Shown here piece after piece: positions 36,062 to 45,029 of a stretch of DNA of 64,000 bases. Below the pieces are notes generated by a model, which was not told the origin of the DNA, made no database searches, and saw nothing but the letters and a program-made list of their open reading frames with translations. Position 1 is the first letter of the stretch; each line of letters starts with the position of its first letter. This DNA is from Thermodesulfobacteriota bacterium (GTDB taxonomy: Bacteria > Desulfobacterota > DSM-4660 > Desulfatiglandales > Desulfatiglandaceae): positions 1-64,000 of the forward strand of contig JANQDY010000261.1 in NCBI GenBank assembly GCA_028278625.1. The letters run 5' to 3'. The position numbers and the translations under genes were made by a program.

Positions 36062-36880
36062 TTACCCTTTGGCCCCTTTCTGTGCAGGGGCATTGCCCTG
36101 CTTACGGCGGTCTTTCGGTTTCAGATAGGTTTTGAGAGATTCTTCGAGGGCGATGGGTGCCATTCCGGAACTGATGCCAATGGTGGCATCAAGGATGATA
36201 TTCCTGGATTCCTGCTCTTCTTTGCTCCTGAGGGCCAGCTTGTCTGCCAGGGGCAGACAAACCAGGTTGGCGATAAGGGCCCCATAGAGGGTTGTCAGAA
36301 GTGCCACGGCCATGGCCGGTCCGATACTCGACGGGTCCGACATGTTGGCAAGCATCTGAACCAGGCCGATCAGGGTTCCGATCATGCCGAAAGCCGGCGC
36401 CGAGTCGCCCATCCCTTTGAACACGTTTTGGCCGATGGTATGTCGTTTGGCAGTCATTCGGATCTCTCTGTTCAACATATTTTCGATCAGTTCCTGATCA
36501 TAGCCCGTGGCCAGATAGTCGAGGGCTTTGCCGATAAACTCATCCTGAGCGCCCTTTTTTTTCTGAGACTTTTTCATGGCTTCCTTGGCCTTTTCAAGGG
36601 CAATCAAACCCTCCTTTCTGGCCACTTTGGCAAAACTGATCATTTTGTTGATATTTTCCTCCGGCGGATCGACTTGGACGGTAAATGCCTTGATTCCCAC
36701 CTTAAAGGAGTTGATCACGTCACTCATGGAGAATTTAATGAAGGCAGCCGCGAAGGTTCCGCCGACGACAATGAGCATTCCGGGAATGTTAAGAAAGATA
36801 ATGGCGCTGCCCCCAAGAAAAACCGCGGAGGCAACCAGTGCCGTTCCACCCAGTAAACCGATGACTGTTGCAATATCCAT
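36062..36880 (-). CDS. motA: Flagellar stator protein MotA (first copy)
   Basis: A 272-residue four-helix stator subunit. N-terminal helices at about 1-20 and 30-50, cytoplasmic domain, then PAFGMIGTLIGLVQML and ALLTTLYGALIANLVCLPLA in helices 3 and 4, where the Pro and Thr residues line the ion path. The ATG at 36880 fits MotA length; a TTG at 36937 would add 19 residues over the leader. A sigma-54 element lies about 85 bases upstream. Together with motB and the downstream unknown gene it forms a likely operon. Confidence 0.92.
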   Translation of the reverse strand: MDIATVIGLLGGTALVASAVFLGGSAIIFLNIPGMLIVVGGTFAAAFIKFSMSDVINSFKVGIKAFTVQVDPPEENINKMISFAKVARKEGLIALEKAKEAMKKSQKKKGAQDEFIGKALDYLATGYDQELIENMLNREIRMTAKRHTIGQNVFKGMGDSAPAFGMIGTLIGLVQMLANMSDPSSIGPAMAVALLTTLYGALIANLVCLPLADKLALRSKEEQESRNIILDATIGISSGMAPIALEESLKTYLKPKDRRKQGNAPAQKGAKG

Positions 36881-36959
36881 AGGAATTATTGTCTTTTCTT
36901 TGAGAAGAAGATTGATAATGTCATAATCAGCCCACAACTCATTCTTCGATCACATTTCC

Positions 36960-37139
36960 TCAATGCAAAAAGCGCTCCAATTCTTTCTGATAATCCTGAA
37001 GATCGTGAGGATACCTGTTTTCCAGCCCAAATAAATCGATTCGGTATCGGCTTTCAAGGACATTTGCTGCGCCGGTTTTTGATGATGCCAACCGCTGGCG
37101 TCTGAAAATCCGATCTTTCAATGGCGTCATAAATGTCAT
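36960..37139 (-). CDS. Possible small protein upstream of motA
   Basis: An open frame of 59 codons (56 from an internal ATG at 37130) on the motA strand. The product is rich in charged residues and ends ...YQKELERFLH, which looks like real protein sequence. No ribosome site is visible and the motA sigma-54 element lies inside its last codons, so it may be the tail of a decayed gene. Not recognised. Confidence 0.28.
   Translation of the reverse strand: MTFMTPLKDRIFRRQRLASSKTGAANVLESRYRIDLFGLENRYPHDLQDYQKELERFLH
36964..36979 (-). promoter_or_regulatory. Sigma-54 promoter of first motAB operon
   Basis: On the minus strand TGGAGCGCTTTTTGCA shows TGG, the CG before the spacer and a perfect TTGCA, with GG-N10-GC spacing. 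The motA start is about 75 bases from the expected start point. Confidence 0.5.
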
Positions 37140-37684
37140 GGGAATTGAAAGCTAACTACCGGAAAACATTCCGATCTGATGCAAGGTTGCCCAAAATCGA
37201 GCGATCGATGATTGGAAACATGTGGGTCGATTTTCTCCCCATGGGAATGTCTGGGAAACCCTTGTCCCGACAAATAGGGCTTCGCCTCTAAGCGTTACTT
37301 TTTTTAGCCTGGTCCGAATTTTTCAAGCAAGGTGATTTTGGAAGAGGTGAAATTGTTCTGACAAATGATGGGAGGGCGTCTCTACAAAAATGGGCCTAAC
37401 AAGCTTTATTTATTGATAAAATATCAAACCCACCGCCATGACTGTTTTTTGACGCAAGGGCGGGGAAATTTTTGCCCAAAATGGGAAAACAGTGCCGCGA
37501 AAGGAGGCTCCCAATAGGGGGAAGGGCTTTTCGGTGATGGTTAAAAAGCCTTTTATTTCAAGTTGTTGCATTTTGCGTGGGGGTTGTTTGGTTGAACTGT
37601 CGGTCTCAAATGGAATGGCACATAACTTGCAAATGTCTGCAATTGATCCATCGTCAAGATTTTGACCGGAAAGGAGACATGTTT
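37140..37684. other. Intergenic region before diguanylate cyclase
   Basis: About 540 bases with no supported gene. It contains the decamer GCTTCGCCTC at 37279-37288, which also occurs in the inverted repeat at 57268, and the sigma-54 promoter at 37616. Otherwise nothing recognisable. Confidence 0.5.
37616..37631 (+). promoter_or_regulatory. Sigma-54 promoter of GGDEF gene
   Basis: TGGCACATAACTTGCA has a perfect TGGCAC and TTGCA with GG-N10-GC spacing. It lies about 55 bases before the diguanylate cyclase start. Confidence 0.8.
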
Positions 37685-38677
37685 GTGAGTGCATCAGCTT
37701 TCGCTTTCAGTTTTGAGAAAAGAAAATCCGCTGACCTGAATCGCCTCGTGATAAAGCTGGACCATTATGTGCGGCGTTCAGAGTTGTTAAGTATGATCAA
37801 TCAACTGCATAAACGCCTTGCCGGTACCATTGATGTGCCGAGCATGGTCGAGGCCTTTTCCGTATGGTTAATGCCGTTTTTTGAGCACGACCTGGTGGCC
37901 TACGACAATCCGGGGCGGGGCAGGAGTCATCTTTTCTGCTCCTGCCACGGCCCCGAAAGAAATACGGTGAGAGGTTTGGCAAGAAAGAACTTTTCCCCGC
38001 TGCCCAAAAATAAGCACGACGAATATCAACTGAAGGGCGGGTACACCATCTGCCGGTGGCGATTGGGTTCATCCGAAAACGGCGGTCTGCTGATTTTGCT
38101 GCACAAAAAAGAGAGATTCAGCGTTCCCAGGGCTCGATTGATGGATGAGGCCCTTTCCGTGCTGGGGGAGGCACTGCAGCGTGCGCTCAATTATGAAGAT
38201 CTCTTTGACCAGGCCCGGCGCGATGCTTTGACCGGTCTGGCCAACCGCAGGGTCTTTGAAGACCGGATCTATCCTTTGATGGACAGCGCACGGCGGCATG
38301 GTTATCCGCTGACGGTGGCAAGTATGGATCTGGATGGATTCAAAAAGATCAACGATACACTGGGACACGCGGAAGGCGACGCCGTATTGCAGCGGGTTGC
38401 CAAGAGTCTTGAGCAACAGGTCAGAAGCTGCGACCTCCTGGTCCGCATGGGAGGTGATGAATTCCTGCTGGTACTCCCGGATACCGACATAGAGGCTGCG
38501 GGGATGCTGGCCCGGCGGTTGAGGGGTAGTGTGCAGAATCTGAATGTGACGTCCGCGGGGGGTGAAAAACTGGACATCAGTATCGGCCTGGCCCAGTGGA
38601 AAAAGGACTGTACCCTGGTGGAATGGCTCGAGCAGGCGGATGCCGCGCTGTACGAGGATAAGGCGTCCGGTCGCTAA
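37685..38677 (+). CDS. Diguanylate cyclase (GGDEF)
   Basis: A 330-residue cytoplasmic protein. The N-terminal 155 residues look GAF-like and may sense a signal; the GGDEF domain (about 168-325) has DALTGLANRR, MDLDGFKKINDTLGHAEGD and an intact RMGGDEF active site, so c-di-GMP synthesis is expected. No RxxD inhibitory site is obvious five residues before GGDEF. The GTG at 37685 is chosen because GGAG lies 8 bases upstream; the ATG at 37679 would sit only 2 bases from it. Confidence 0.88.
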   Translation: MSASAFAFSFEKRKSADLNRLVIKLDHYVRRSELLSMINQLHKRLAGTIDVPSMVEAFSVWLMPFFEHDLVAYDNPGRGRSHLFCSCHGPERNTVRGLARKNFSPLPKNKHDEYQLKGGYTICRWRLGSSENGGLLILLHKKERFSVPRARLMDEALSVLGEALQRALNYEDLFDQARRDALTGLANRRVFEDRIYPLMDSARRHGYPLTVASMDLDGFKKINDTLGHAEGDAVLQRVAKSLEQQVRSCDLLVRMGGDEFLLVLPDTDIEAAGMLARRLRGSVQNLNVTSAGGEKLDISIGLAQWKKDCTLVEWLEQADAALYEDKASGR

Positions 38678-39218
38678 CCGGGCGTCCTTAAGGAACCGGC
38701 TCGCAAGATAGTTCAGCTCAAAAGAAAGCTGGGGATCATGATGAGCAGATCTTGGTTCTAATGGAAGCGATCAAGCGACTGATGGATCCAAAACCGCCAC
38801 CCAAAAAAAGACGTATCGCTTTTCGGCTGAATGACATCTGAAAAAGTCGATTTGTCTGAAAATCGTTATCCCGTCTTCCCAATATAATATTGCTCGAAAT
38901 GGCCGCTTTATTCAAGCCATCCCTTTTGTAAGGTTTGTTTCCAGCCATAACGCCAACCGAAGACTGATTGGCAACTCCTACAAACAAACCGGATTTCTGT
39001 CCAAAATCCCCGATGAGCGGCTGGATGCTATTGCGTGGTTCCCGGAGCGCTTTGAGTGTCGGTAGTCTGCCAAGATCCCCCACTCTCACCCTTTAAAAAT
39101 CCAACCACGCAAAAAACCGGCCGGACCAGAAAACGCTAAAGTAATCGGCAGATCCTGCTGATAATATCCATGAGGGAGTTGGATCAATTCTCAGTTGCAT
39201 TAAGGGAGGAAACTGGAA
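38678..39218. other. Intergenic region with decayed gene fragments
   Basis: About 540 bases with no intact gene. It holds a plus-strand ORF6N-like tail (38698-38841) and a second plus-strand coding-like piece ending at 39065 (VSSHNANRRLIGNSYKQ, then GFLSKIPDERLDAIAWF) that I do not recognise. Confidence 0.45.
38698..38841 (+). pseudogene. Remnant of ORF6N-type protein C-terminus
   Basis: An in-frame stretch ending in TGA encodes HDEQILVLMEAIKRLMDP followed by KKRRIAF. This resembles the tail of phage-type ORF6N proteins (HDxQI..F.AIRQLM.P...KRRIGF). The N-terminal domain is missing because an intact GGDEF gene ends just upstream. It suggests an old phage- or mobile-element insertion. Confidence 0.4.
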
Positions 39219-39812
39219 ATGTCCGTGATGGCGCGTATTATATTCATAATCATCTCGATTTGTTTGTCTTTTGCAGGGTGTCAGCATCTGGAAATCATGT
39301 CTTCAAAGCCGCCCGCCATGTCCGATGTTCCCATACCAAGCCCCTATGTGGAGAGCAGACAGCACATAATGCAGGCGGCTTATCACTGGGAGGTTCTTGC
39401 TCGGAATGTGGCCAGCACCATCAGCGCTGAAATTGCCCGAGATTTTCCGGAGTACCAGGAGCCCATCTATGTGGCGCCGGCAGGAATCACCCCCTTTGAC
39501 AAAGCGTTCCATGATTTTTTGATCACGAGTTTGGTCAACAGGGGGTTGGTGGTTTCCCACAACCATAAGAACCCTTTGGTGCTGAGTTTCAATACACAGG
39601 TCCTCTCCCATAATCGGGTTTCGGAACCAAACCGCAGGGCAAGGGTTCCAAAAAAAGAAGTGATGGTTACCCTGTCATTGATGTACCGAGGCGCTTATCT
39701 CATGCGGAATTCTTCCATCTATTACATCAATGCGCCGGAATGGTGGCACTACGCCCAGAAGTCTGAAGTGACGTCCCCTTCTGTGGCGGTATATACCCTG
39801 GTTGATAAATAA
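39219..39812 (+). CDS. Predicted outer-membrane lipoprotein upstream of FlgO-like gene
   Basis: A 197-residue lipoprotein with lipobox FAGC (Cys21). The body has no family I can name. It contains YHWEVLARNVASTI and a beta-rich second half. GGGAGG lies 9 bases before the ATG. It is 10 bases upstream of an FlgO-family gene and similar small lipoproteins accompany FlgO genes elsewhere in this window (47935), so a flagellum-associated envelope role is inferred. Confidence 0.68.
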   Translation: MSVMARIIFIIISICLSFAGCQHLEIMSSKPPAMSDVPIPSPYVESRQHIMQAAYHWEVLARNVASTISAEIARDFPEYQEPIYVAPAGITPFDKAFHDFLITSLVNRGLVVSHNHKNPLVLSFNTQVLSHNRVSEPNRRARVPKKEVMVTLSLMYRGAYLMRNSSIYYINAPEWWHYAQKSEVTSPSVAVYTLVDK

Positions 39813-39822
39813 GGAGGTGGAG

Positions 39823-40704
39823 ATGAGCGTTCCATTAATCGTTATGACAAAGAGATGGATTCTTGTTTTCGCATCCCTGCTCCTCCTGGCTGCGGCACCA
39901 TCTTTGTCCAGAGCCGCTTCCTATCCTTCTGATATAGACGGCGTCTGTCAGGTTGTCGGAGATATGCTCGAAAGGAACCGGCTCTTTTATCTTGACAGGA
40001 CCCTCCCCATATTGTCCACCAGTTTTGTCAATCTGGATGATCTGAAAGAGACTTCCGCCTTTGGCAGGCTCATGGGAGTAGGGGTGGCATCCCGTTTTTC
40101 ACAACACGGTTACCGGGTGATCGAACTGCGGCTGGGAAAGGGGAGTGTCATTGTTCAGGAAAAAAACGGTGAGTTCGTCCTCTCACGGGAGACCGCGCGG
40201 CTGGAAGGTTCCCACGATGCCCAGGCCATCGTCGTTGGTACCTATTCACTTGATGAGAACTGGGCCTTCATTTCAGTGAGGATAGTGGGCATCCGCGACA
40301 ACAGCGTCATTTCTTCTTATGATTTTTCCATGCGCATGGATGAAACCCTGAAGCGGTTGGCTGGCAAAAAGGGGAGGTGCCTCATACCTGCCAAAAGAGC
40401 GGTGGAGATCACCGACATTGAGGAATCACCGGACGATATGTCAAAACCGAAGCCCGCTCAGCATAATCCCATTTCAAACGGTTCCATATTATTGAAGCTG
40501 TCAAATCCCCTGGCTGCAAAGATCGTGCAGACCCAGTTGCTACGCTTGGGTTACTACGATTGGAAGGTGGACGGCATCTGGAAGAGCCGCTCCCGCAAGG
40601 CTCTGGCGGCTTTCAAGCGGGAAAACAGTCTTCCCAATGGCAACAAATGGGATATAGAGACACAGATTGCGCTATTCAATGCCAAACCCCCGCAAAAGCC
40701 GTGA
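39823..40704 (+). CDS. FlgO-family exported protein with peptidoglycan-binding domain
   Basis: A 293-residue exported protein (signal cleaved near ...LSRA-ASYP). Residues about 40-190 form an FlgO-like domain: SFVNLDDLKETSAFGRL, VIELRLGKGSVIVQE, FVLSRE and VVGTYSLDENWAFISVRIV. FlgO proteins are outer-membrane flagellar components. The C-terminal 70 residues (QTQLLRLGYYDWKVDGIW onward) are a PG_binding_1 domain, an unusual addition that could anchor it to the wall. AAGGAGG lies 5 bases before the ATG; it overlaps nothing and follows a lipoprotein gene by 10 bases. Confidence 0.82.
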   Translation: MSVPLIVMTKRWILVFASLLLLAAAPSLSRAASYPSDIDGVCQVVGDMLERNRLFYLDRTLPILSTSFVNLDDLKETSAFGRLMGVGVASRFSQHGYRVIELRLGKGSVIVQEKNGEFVLSRETARLEGSHDAQAIVVGTYSLDENWAFISVRIVGIRDNSVISSYDFSMRMDETLKRLAGKKGRCLIPAKRAVEITDIEESPDDMSKPKPAQHNPISNGSILLKLSNPLAAKIVQTQLLRLGYYDWKVDGIWKSRSRKALAAFKRENSLPNGNKWDIETQIALFNAKPPQKP

Positions 40705-40881
40705 TGCCGCGCCACAAATCTGCTGAAAACGGATTCCAGCGGGGTTTCCCTTTGACCACATACCATGAGATTCGGAAAAAAGGCCGATTCTGGTAATGGA
40801 CACCAAATGAGTTCAAGCCCGGTTCCCCATTGATTTTTTTCACTGACCTCAAGCTAAAGGGTCCGGTCTGAAAGTGTTGGA

Positions 40882-42489
40882 ATGACCATCTTCTCCGGTT
40901 TCAAACTAAACCTCGTACCGAAATATGAATCGGCGTCAATGTCTGCAAAAGGAATCCGTCCGGGAGATTTCCTTGCGGGCCGTGTGCTGAAAGTCAAAGA
41001 GGGTGGAGAGGCGCTCTTTGATCTGAATGGAAAGAAGGTCTGGACCAATGTGGATTTCCCTATCAAAGAAAAGCAGGTGATCCCTCTCTCAGTGGTGGAA
41101 ACAGAGCCTCACCTCAAACTCAAACTGCTTGATCAGGCAGAAAAGGTTTTGTCATGGACGCATAAGACGGATCCCCGTCCATCCTTTCCCGCCGAAAGAG
41201 CGATACCCACGCTTCCCACCGAACTAAAGATGGGCATGGATCGGGAAGGGTGGATGCTCAACGGAAAACCGCTGGCCCCGCCAATTCAAAGGGCCCTGGA
41301 TCGGGTTCTTTCGCATTTCAAGAATCTCGAAGTGGAAAAAGGTGCTTCCCACCTAAGTGGACAGCTGCGAAAGTATATACAAAATTCCGGCCTTTTTTTT
41401 GAGAAACGCCTGCATGACAAAATTCATGCCCTTTCAGGATCCCATTTGAAAATCTCGCCACGGCAACTTCAGCAACACGCTGACATCAGAAACATCGTCG
41501 GAAATGATATAAAACCCTCTCTTCTGATCCTGAAGGGCGTTGAAAAGGAAAGGGCGTTGTCATTTAAAAGAGGAAAAAGCATCTTTCCCGAACAATTGAG
41601 GTCTTTGATCAACCGCATGCTGGAAAACATCCGGTTTCAGCAAAGCGGCTCTTTAAAGACACAGATGGGTCAAAAGATCGACCCGCAGGTTGTGTATGCG
41701 GACCCGCGAAAAGCGGGTGGCAGTGAAGTGACGAGAAAGGAGGCGACCGGGCAGCTGATCCAACAACTCTCTCCGAGATTGCGTCATCTTCTGCAAACGG
41801 GTGGGGACCGTTTGGACGGGAAGACGCACAACGCTCTTTTGAAGTTGCTTGGTGCCTTTGAAACAGCAATTCCAAGGGAGAATGGTGCAAAACCGGTGAT
41901 GGATGATTCGACGGTCCGTCACATTCTGAATGGCGACGTTTTAAAACACGTGAAGCGGCTTGAGAGATTCTGCATGCATCGGGCACCGACGGTCCAATGG
42001 CTGGATACAAAAGTTCTGATGGACATGGGCAAACGCCTGTCTCATTTACGAGCCGAGATTGAACGCGGGCCTTTGGCCGGGAATTCTCCCAAAGAAGGGG
42101 GAAAATCAGAGACAGGCCAGGTCTTTGTTTTGGCGCTTCCTCTTCCGGAGGAATCTGGAACTGGGAAACTCAAAATTTATTACGCAAGAAAAGGGAAGGA
42201 AGGAAAGAAACAAGGGTTCAGAATGTCCCTCTTTCTTCAAATGCAGAACATTGGCGAAGTCAGGACCGATTTTTTCCTGCTGAACAAAGAACTGAAAATC
42301 ACTTTTTATTTGGATGACCATGGTGTCGAAAAGGCAATTCGAGGGAATGCGGATTCGGTCAAAGAATCGCTGGCAAAACATTTCGGTCGTGTTCTGATGG
42401 ACGCGGTTGTTTCGGAGCGAAAAGTAAAAGACTTTGATTTGGAGTATCTGCTGACGGATGACAGGCGTTTGATCGACTTAAAAGCCTGA
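40882..42489 (+). CDS. FliK-like hook-length control protein (divergent)
   Basis: A 535-residue cytoplasmic protein. The N-terminal region (GDFLAGRVLKVKEGG through PLSVVETEPHLKLKLL) resembles the beta module seen at the start of some FliK-like proteins. The C-terminal segment (MSLFLQMQNIGEVRTDFFLL, then LKITFYL and a long helix) fits the conserved FliK C-domain pattern. The middle is Lys/Arg rich and low in conservation, as for molecular rulers. The ATG at 40882 has a weak site; one at 40939 is possible. Context (FlgO-like, FlhX in the same island) supports a flagellar role. Confidence 0.55.
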   Translation: MTIFSGFKLNLVPKYESASMSAKGIRPGDFLAGRVLKVKEGGEALFDLNGKKVWTNVDFPIKEKQVIPLSVVETEPHLKLKLLDQAEKVLSWTHKTDPRPSFPAERAIPTLPTELKMGMDREGWMLNGKPLAPPIQRALDRVLSHFKNLEVEKGASHLSGQLRKYIQNSGLFFEKRLHDKIHALSGSHLKISPRQLQQHADIRNIVGNDIKPSLLILKGVEKERALSFKRGKSIFPEQLRSLINRMLENIRFQQSGSLKTQMGQKIDPQVVYADPRKAGGSEVTRKEATGQLIQQLSPRLRHLLQTGGDRLDGKTHNALLKLLGAFETAIPRENGAKPVMDDSTVRHILNGDVLKHVKRLERFCMHRAPTVQWLDTKVLMDMGKRLSHLRAEIERGPLAGNSPKEGGKSETGQVFVLALPLPEESGTGKLKIYYARKGKEGKKQGFRMSLFLQMQNIGEVRTDFFLLNKELKITFYLDDHGVEKAIRGNADSVKESLAKHFGRVLMDAVVSERKVKDFDLEYLLTDDRRLIDLKA

Positions 42490-42684
42490 ATGTTCCGGAT
42501 CAGCCGGGGGGTCGCCCGTTGCGATCATTAATGGCGTATCGACCCGCATTGCTCCGGCGGGGGCCTTTGAACATCCTTTGGGAAGCAGGTTTAAAGTGTT
42601 GTTATATTGTGTCAGGAATTTGACGGAGACCGGCGGAACTCAACCCTTGAGGGAAGTTTGAAGGGCGTTGGTGGGCCTGAGCCT

Positions 42685-43416
42685 TCAAGCATTTATCTTA
42701 ATTCTCTCTTTTAAAATCTTTCTCTGCAGTTCATAAACCAGATTGACCAGGGCCGTCTCTTCCGATTTGGCCATTTTGGTGAATTCAAATGCGTACTTGT
42801 ATTTCTTGTTTGAGGAATCAGTCTCCACCCTTCTGAGACACCCTTCCTGAACCTGGATGCGGTTTGATTCTGGGACAGAATCGGTTTCCAGCAGCAGATC
42901 TTCCAGTTGCTCTCCAACACGCCACGGCGGGTCCGTGTCTACCGGCTCCTCTGCGCTCATAAGTTCCACAAAAATGCCTCCGATACTGATATCGATGGCC
43001 GTCATCCTGTATTTGCCCGATCCCAAAGTCAAAAAGAGATTCATCTGGAGGGGGAGTTCCAATCTAAAGAACTTCCGCCGCTGCATTCGTTCGATGATCT
43101 CCGGAAGTCTGTACCAAATACCGTCCCTGCCGATCTTCAGGCCGGCTGTTCGAAAGATATACTGAATACTGTCTTTTCCGTAGAACTCGAACTGGCTTTG
43201 CCAGTTCTTGCTGTCTTTGATGGCCGCGGCAAAAGACGGCATGTTCTCGGTTCGAAAGTGCGTCGTATTCCGTTTATGACGAATTCCGTTTATATGGGTA
43301 ATACCATTGTATTTCCCGTTGACAAGCGTTACTTGAACCGGGAGCCGGTTGTCCTTAACCTCCTCCAACAGTTGAATTTTAGCCGCATCTTCTTGAATGA
43401 TTTCGGTGTCTGCCAT
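42685..43416 (-). CDS. PilZ-domain c-di-GMP receptor (YcgR-like)
   Basis: A 243-residue protein with an N-terminal YcgR-N-like barrel (about 12-105) and a PilZ domain (about 108-235). The c-di-GMP-binding motifs RRKFFR (113-118) and DISIGG (142-147) are intact. YcgR-type proteins slow or bias the flagellar motor when c-di-GMP is high. Diguanylate cyclase and HD-GYP genes are in the same island. The gene is alone on its strand, convergent with the FliK-like gene and divergent from the 43699 gene. Confidence 0.88.
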   Translation of the reverse strand: MADTEIIQEDAAKIQLLEEVKDNRLPVQVTLVNGKYNGITHINGIRHKRNTTHFRTENMPSFAAAIKDSKNWQSQFEFYGKDSIQYIFRTAGLKIGRDGIWYRLPEIIERMQRRKFFRLELPLQMNLFLTLGSGKYRMTAIDISIGGIFVELMSAEEPVDTDPPWRVGEQLEDLLLETDSVPESNRIQVQEGCLRRVETDSSNKKYKYAFEFTKMAKSEETALVNLVYELQRKILKERIKINA

Positions 43417-43628
43417 TGAAAGCTGAAATTCCCCTTTCCGTGGACGCCAAAAAAACGATAAAAATGTGCGAAAAAAACCGAAAATAACCGCAACCAGATA
43501 TAATTATGGTATATTTTGTCTGTCGTGTCAACGGGAATTGCTTCGATGGTGGTAGTGATTATGGGCCAAAAGGGGGTGACCTTATTGATGGACTCTCCCG
43601 GACAGATGCAGATGTCTGGCGGGAAAAA

Positions 43629-43644
43629 TGGCCCGATATTTGCA
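43629..43644 (+). promoter_or_regulatory. Sigma-54 promoter of putative wall-hydrolase gene
   Basis: TGGCCCGATATTTGCA differs from TGGCACG-N4-TTGCA at one consensus position and keeps GG-N10-GC spacing. It lies 54 bases before the gene at 43699. Confidence 0.7.
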
Positions 43645-43698
43645 TGTGTTAGCTCGAGTGCTGAGAAAAGGACCCTCTAAGTTTTTGGATGAAATACC

Positions 43699-44994
43699 AT
43701 GTATTCCGTTTCAACTGAAAAAGCGGCAGAAACAGCCAGATATGGCGTTACGGCAAAACCCAATTTGTACGCTCGAGCCGATCGGTTCTCGAGGATTCTG
43801 GCAAGAACCGTTCAGACCGGGGTGATCCGCGGGGCCGGTACCATTTCAAAGGGAGCGTCACAAGAGAAGGGTACGAATGTCCATTCGCCTCTGGTGCGGA
43901 TCGGTACCCTGTCAGACAGGAATCCTTCTGTTTCCAATCTCCTGATCAAACACCCGGTTCATGGAGAGGACTGTTGGAAGATCATTCATTCTCCGGCGAA
44001 TCGAAACAAAGCTTTTAAAGAAATCGGGAAAGGCGCTTCAGTCTATTTGAATCCCGCAAATCATGAAATCACCTGGAAGCGTAAATCAACAACCGATTTG
44101 CGGGCCCCGGACAACAGCCACAAAGCGGATGAGAAGAAACCAGAAAAGGAACATCAGGTCTTTCTGGGGAAACTCTCTGGGAAAAAGCCCACGGTATCCC
44201 ATCTGCTTGTCCGGCATCCCGCCTATGGAAAAGACTGTTGGCGCATCCTTTCAAATGATCTCAATCGATCAAAGGAATTCCGAAACATTCCAACGAACAC
44301 CCCGGTCTACCTGAACAGTGCCACCGGGGAAATCACATGGGGTGAATCAATGTCGGTGGATCAGGACAGGCCACCCGAAAGACCGCCCAGTCTGAAAGCC
44401 AAAGAGGTGCCAACGACGGAGCCGAACGCCTTCTCTCAGAAACTGGCCACCGTGGTGAAACCGTACATTGGGACATCTTACCATAAGATCAACTGTTTCG
44501 AACTTCTGGTGCATGGATTGGAAGAGATGGGAATTCAATACCGGGGACCTGACGGACTCGGAAGCCGTCTCATCAAAAGGGCACTTTCCATGGGGTTACC
44601 GGAAAACCATTATCTTTCCGGAGAAGGTCTGATCAAGACCTCCGGCGCGTTGGTGTACTCAAAGTCCATTCCTAAGATCAGTCGCTCCGGCAAAGAGGCC
44701 AGAGCCCTGTACAAAGAAATAGAACCGTTGCTCCGGGAGGGACAGATCCTGTCCTTTTCAACCCCGAGCCGAGGCCACACGGGGATTGTCTCAAGGCAGA
44801 AAAACCGTTGGACCTATATCAACTCAGGTAATATGGACAATGTGGTTTCAGGTCGAAAAAGGAAAGGCGTGGGAGAGGAATCCCTCAAGCCGGAAATAGG
44901 CAATTGGTTTCGTCTGGCGGCCGGCAGCGGAGAAACCTTGAGTGTCACAATCGGCATGCTGAACGAAAGGAAACTCAAGGGGGAAGCAGTATAG
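43699..44994 (+). CDS. Unknown protein: two copies of a novel repeat plus NlpC/P60-like C/H domain
   Basis: A 431-residue protein without signal peptide. Two repeats of about 60 residues occupy about 64-128 and 151-214; both contain HP-x-(H/Y)GxDCW-(K/R)I and a V-YLN-x4-EITW ending. The last 180 residues contain INCFELLVHGLEEMG and GHTGIVSRQKN, plausible catalytic Cys and His of a papain-like NlpC/P60 or CHAP fold. Such folds cut peptidoglycan peptides. With a sigma-54 promoter and flagellar neighbours, export through the flagellar type III apparatus is an attractive inference. I know no described family with this layout. A GAGG-type site is weak. Confidence 0.6.
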   Translation: MYSVSTEKAAETARYGVTAKPNLYARADRFSRILARTVQTGVIRGAGTISKGASQEKGTNVHSPLVRIGTLSDRNPSVSNLLIKHPVHGEDCWKIIHSPANRNKAFKEIGKGASVYLNPANHEITWKRKSTTDLRAPDNSHKADEKKPEKEHQVFLGKLSGKKPTVSHLLVRHPAYGKDCWRILSNDLNRSKEFRNIPTNTPVYLNSATGEITWGESMSVDQDRPPERPPSLKAKEVPTTEPNAFSQKLATVVKPYIGTSYHKINCFELLVHGLEEMGIQYRGPDGLGSRLIKRALSMGLPENHYLSGEGLIKTSGALVYSKSIPKISRSGKEARALYKEIEPLLREGQILSFSTPSRGHTGIVSRQKNRWTYINSGNMDNVVSGRKRKGVGEESLKPEIGNWFRLAAGSGETLSVTIGMLNERKLKGEAV

Positions 44995-45029
44995 CTATAG
45001 CTGCATGCAAAAGCCTGTGAGAATGAACC

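Noticed and set aside
37185..37200. GGGCAACCTTGCA on the minus strand upstream of motA
   Set aside because: The GG and GC are only 8 bases apart, which is not a sigma-54 spacing.
39128..39146. GG-N10-GC spacing before the lipoprotein gene at 39219
   Set aside because: Only the invariant GG and GC are present; the rest of the -24 and -12 blocks does not fit.
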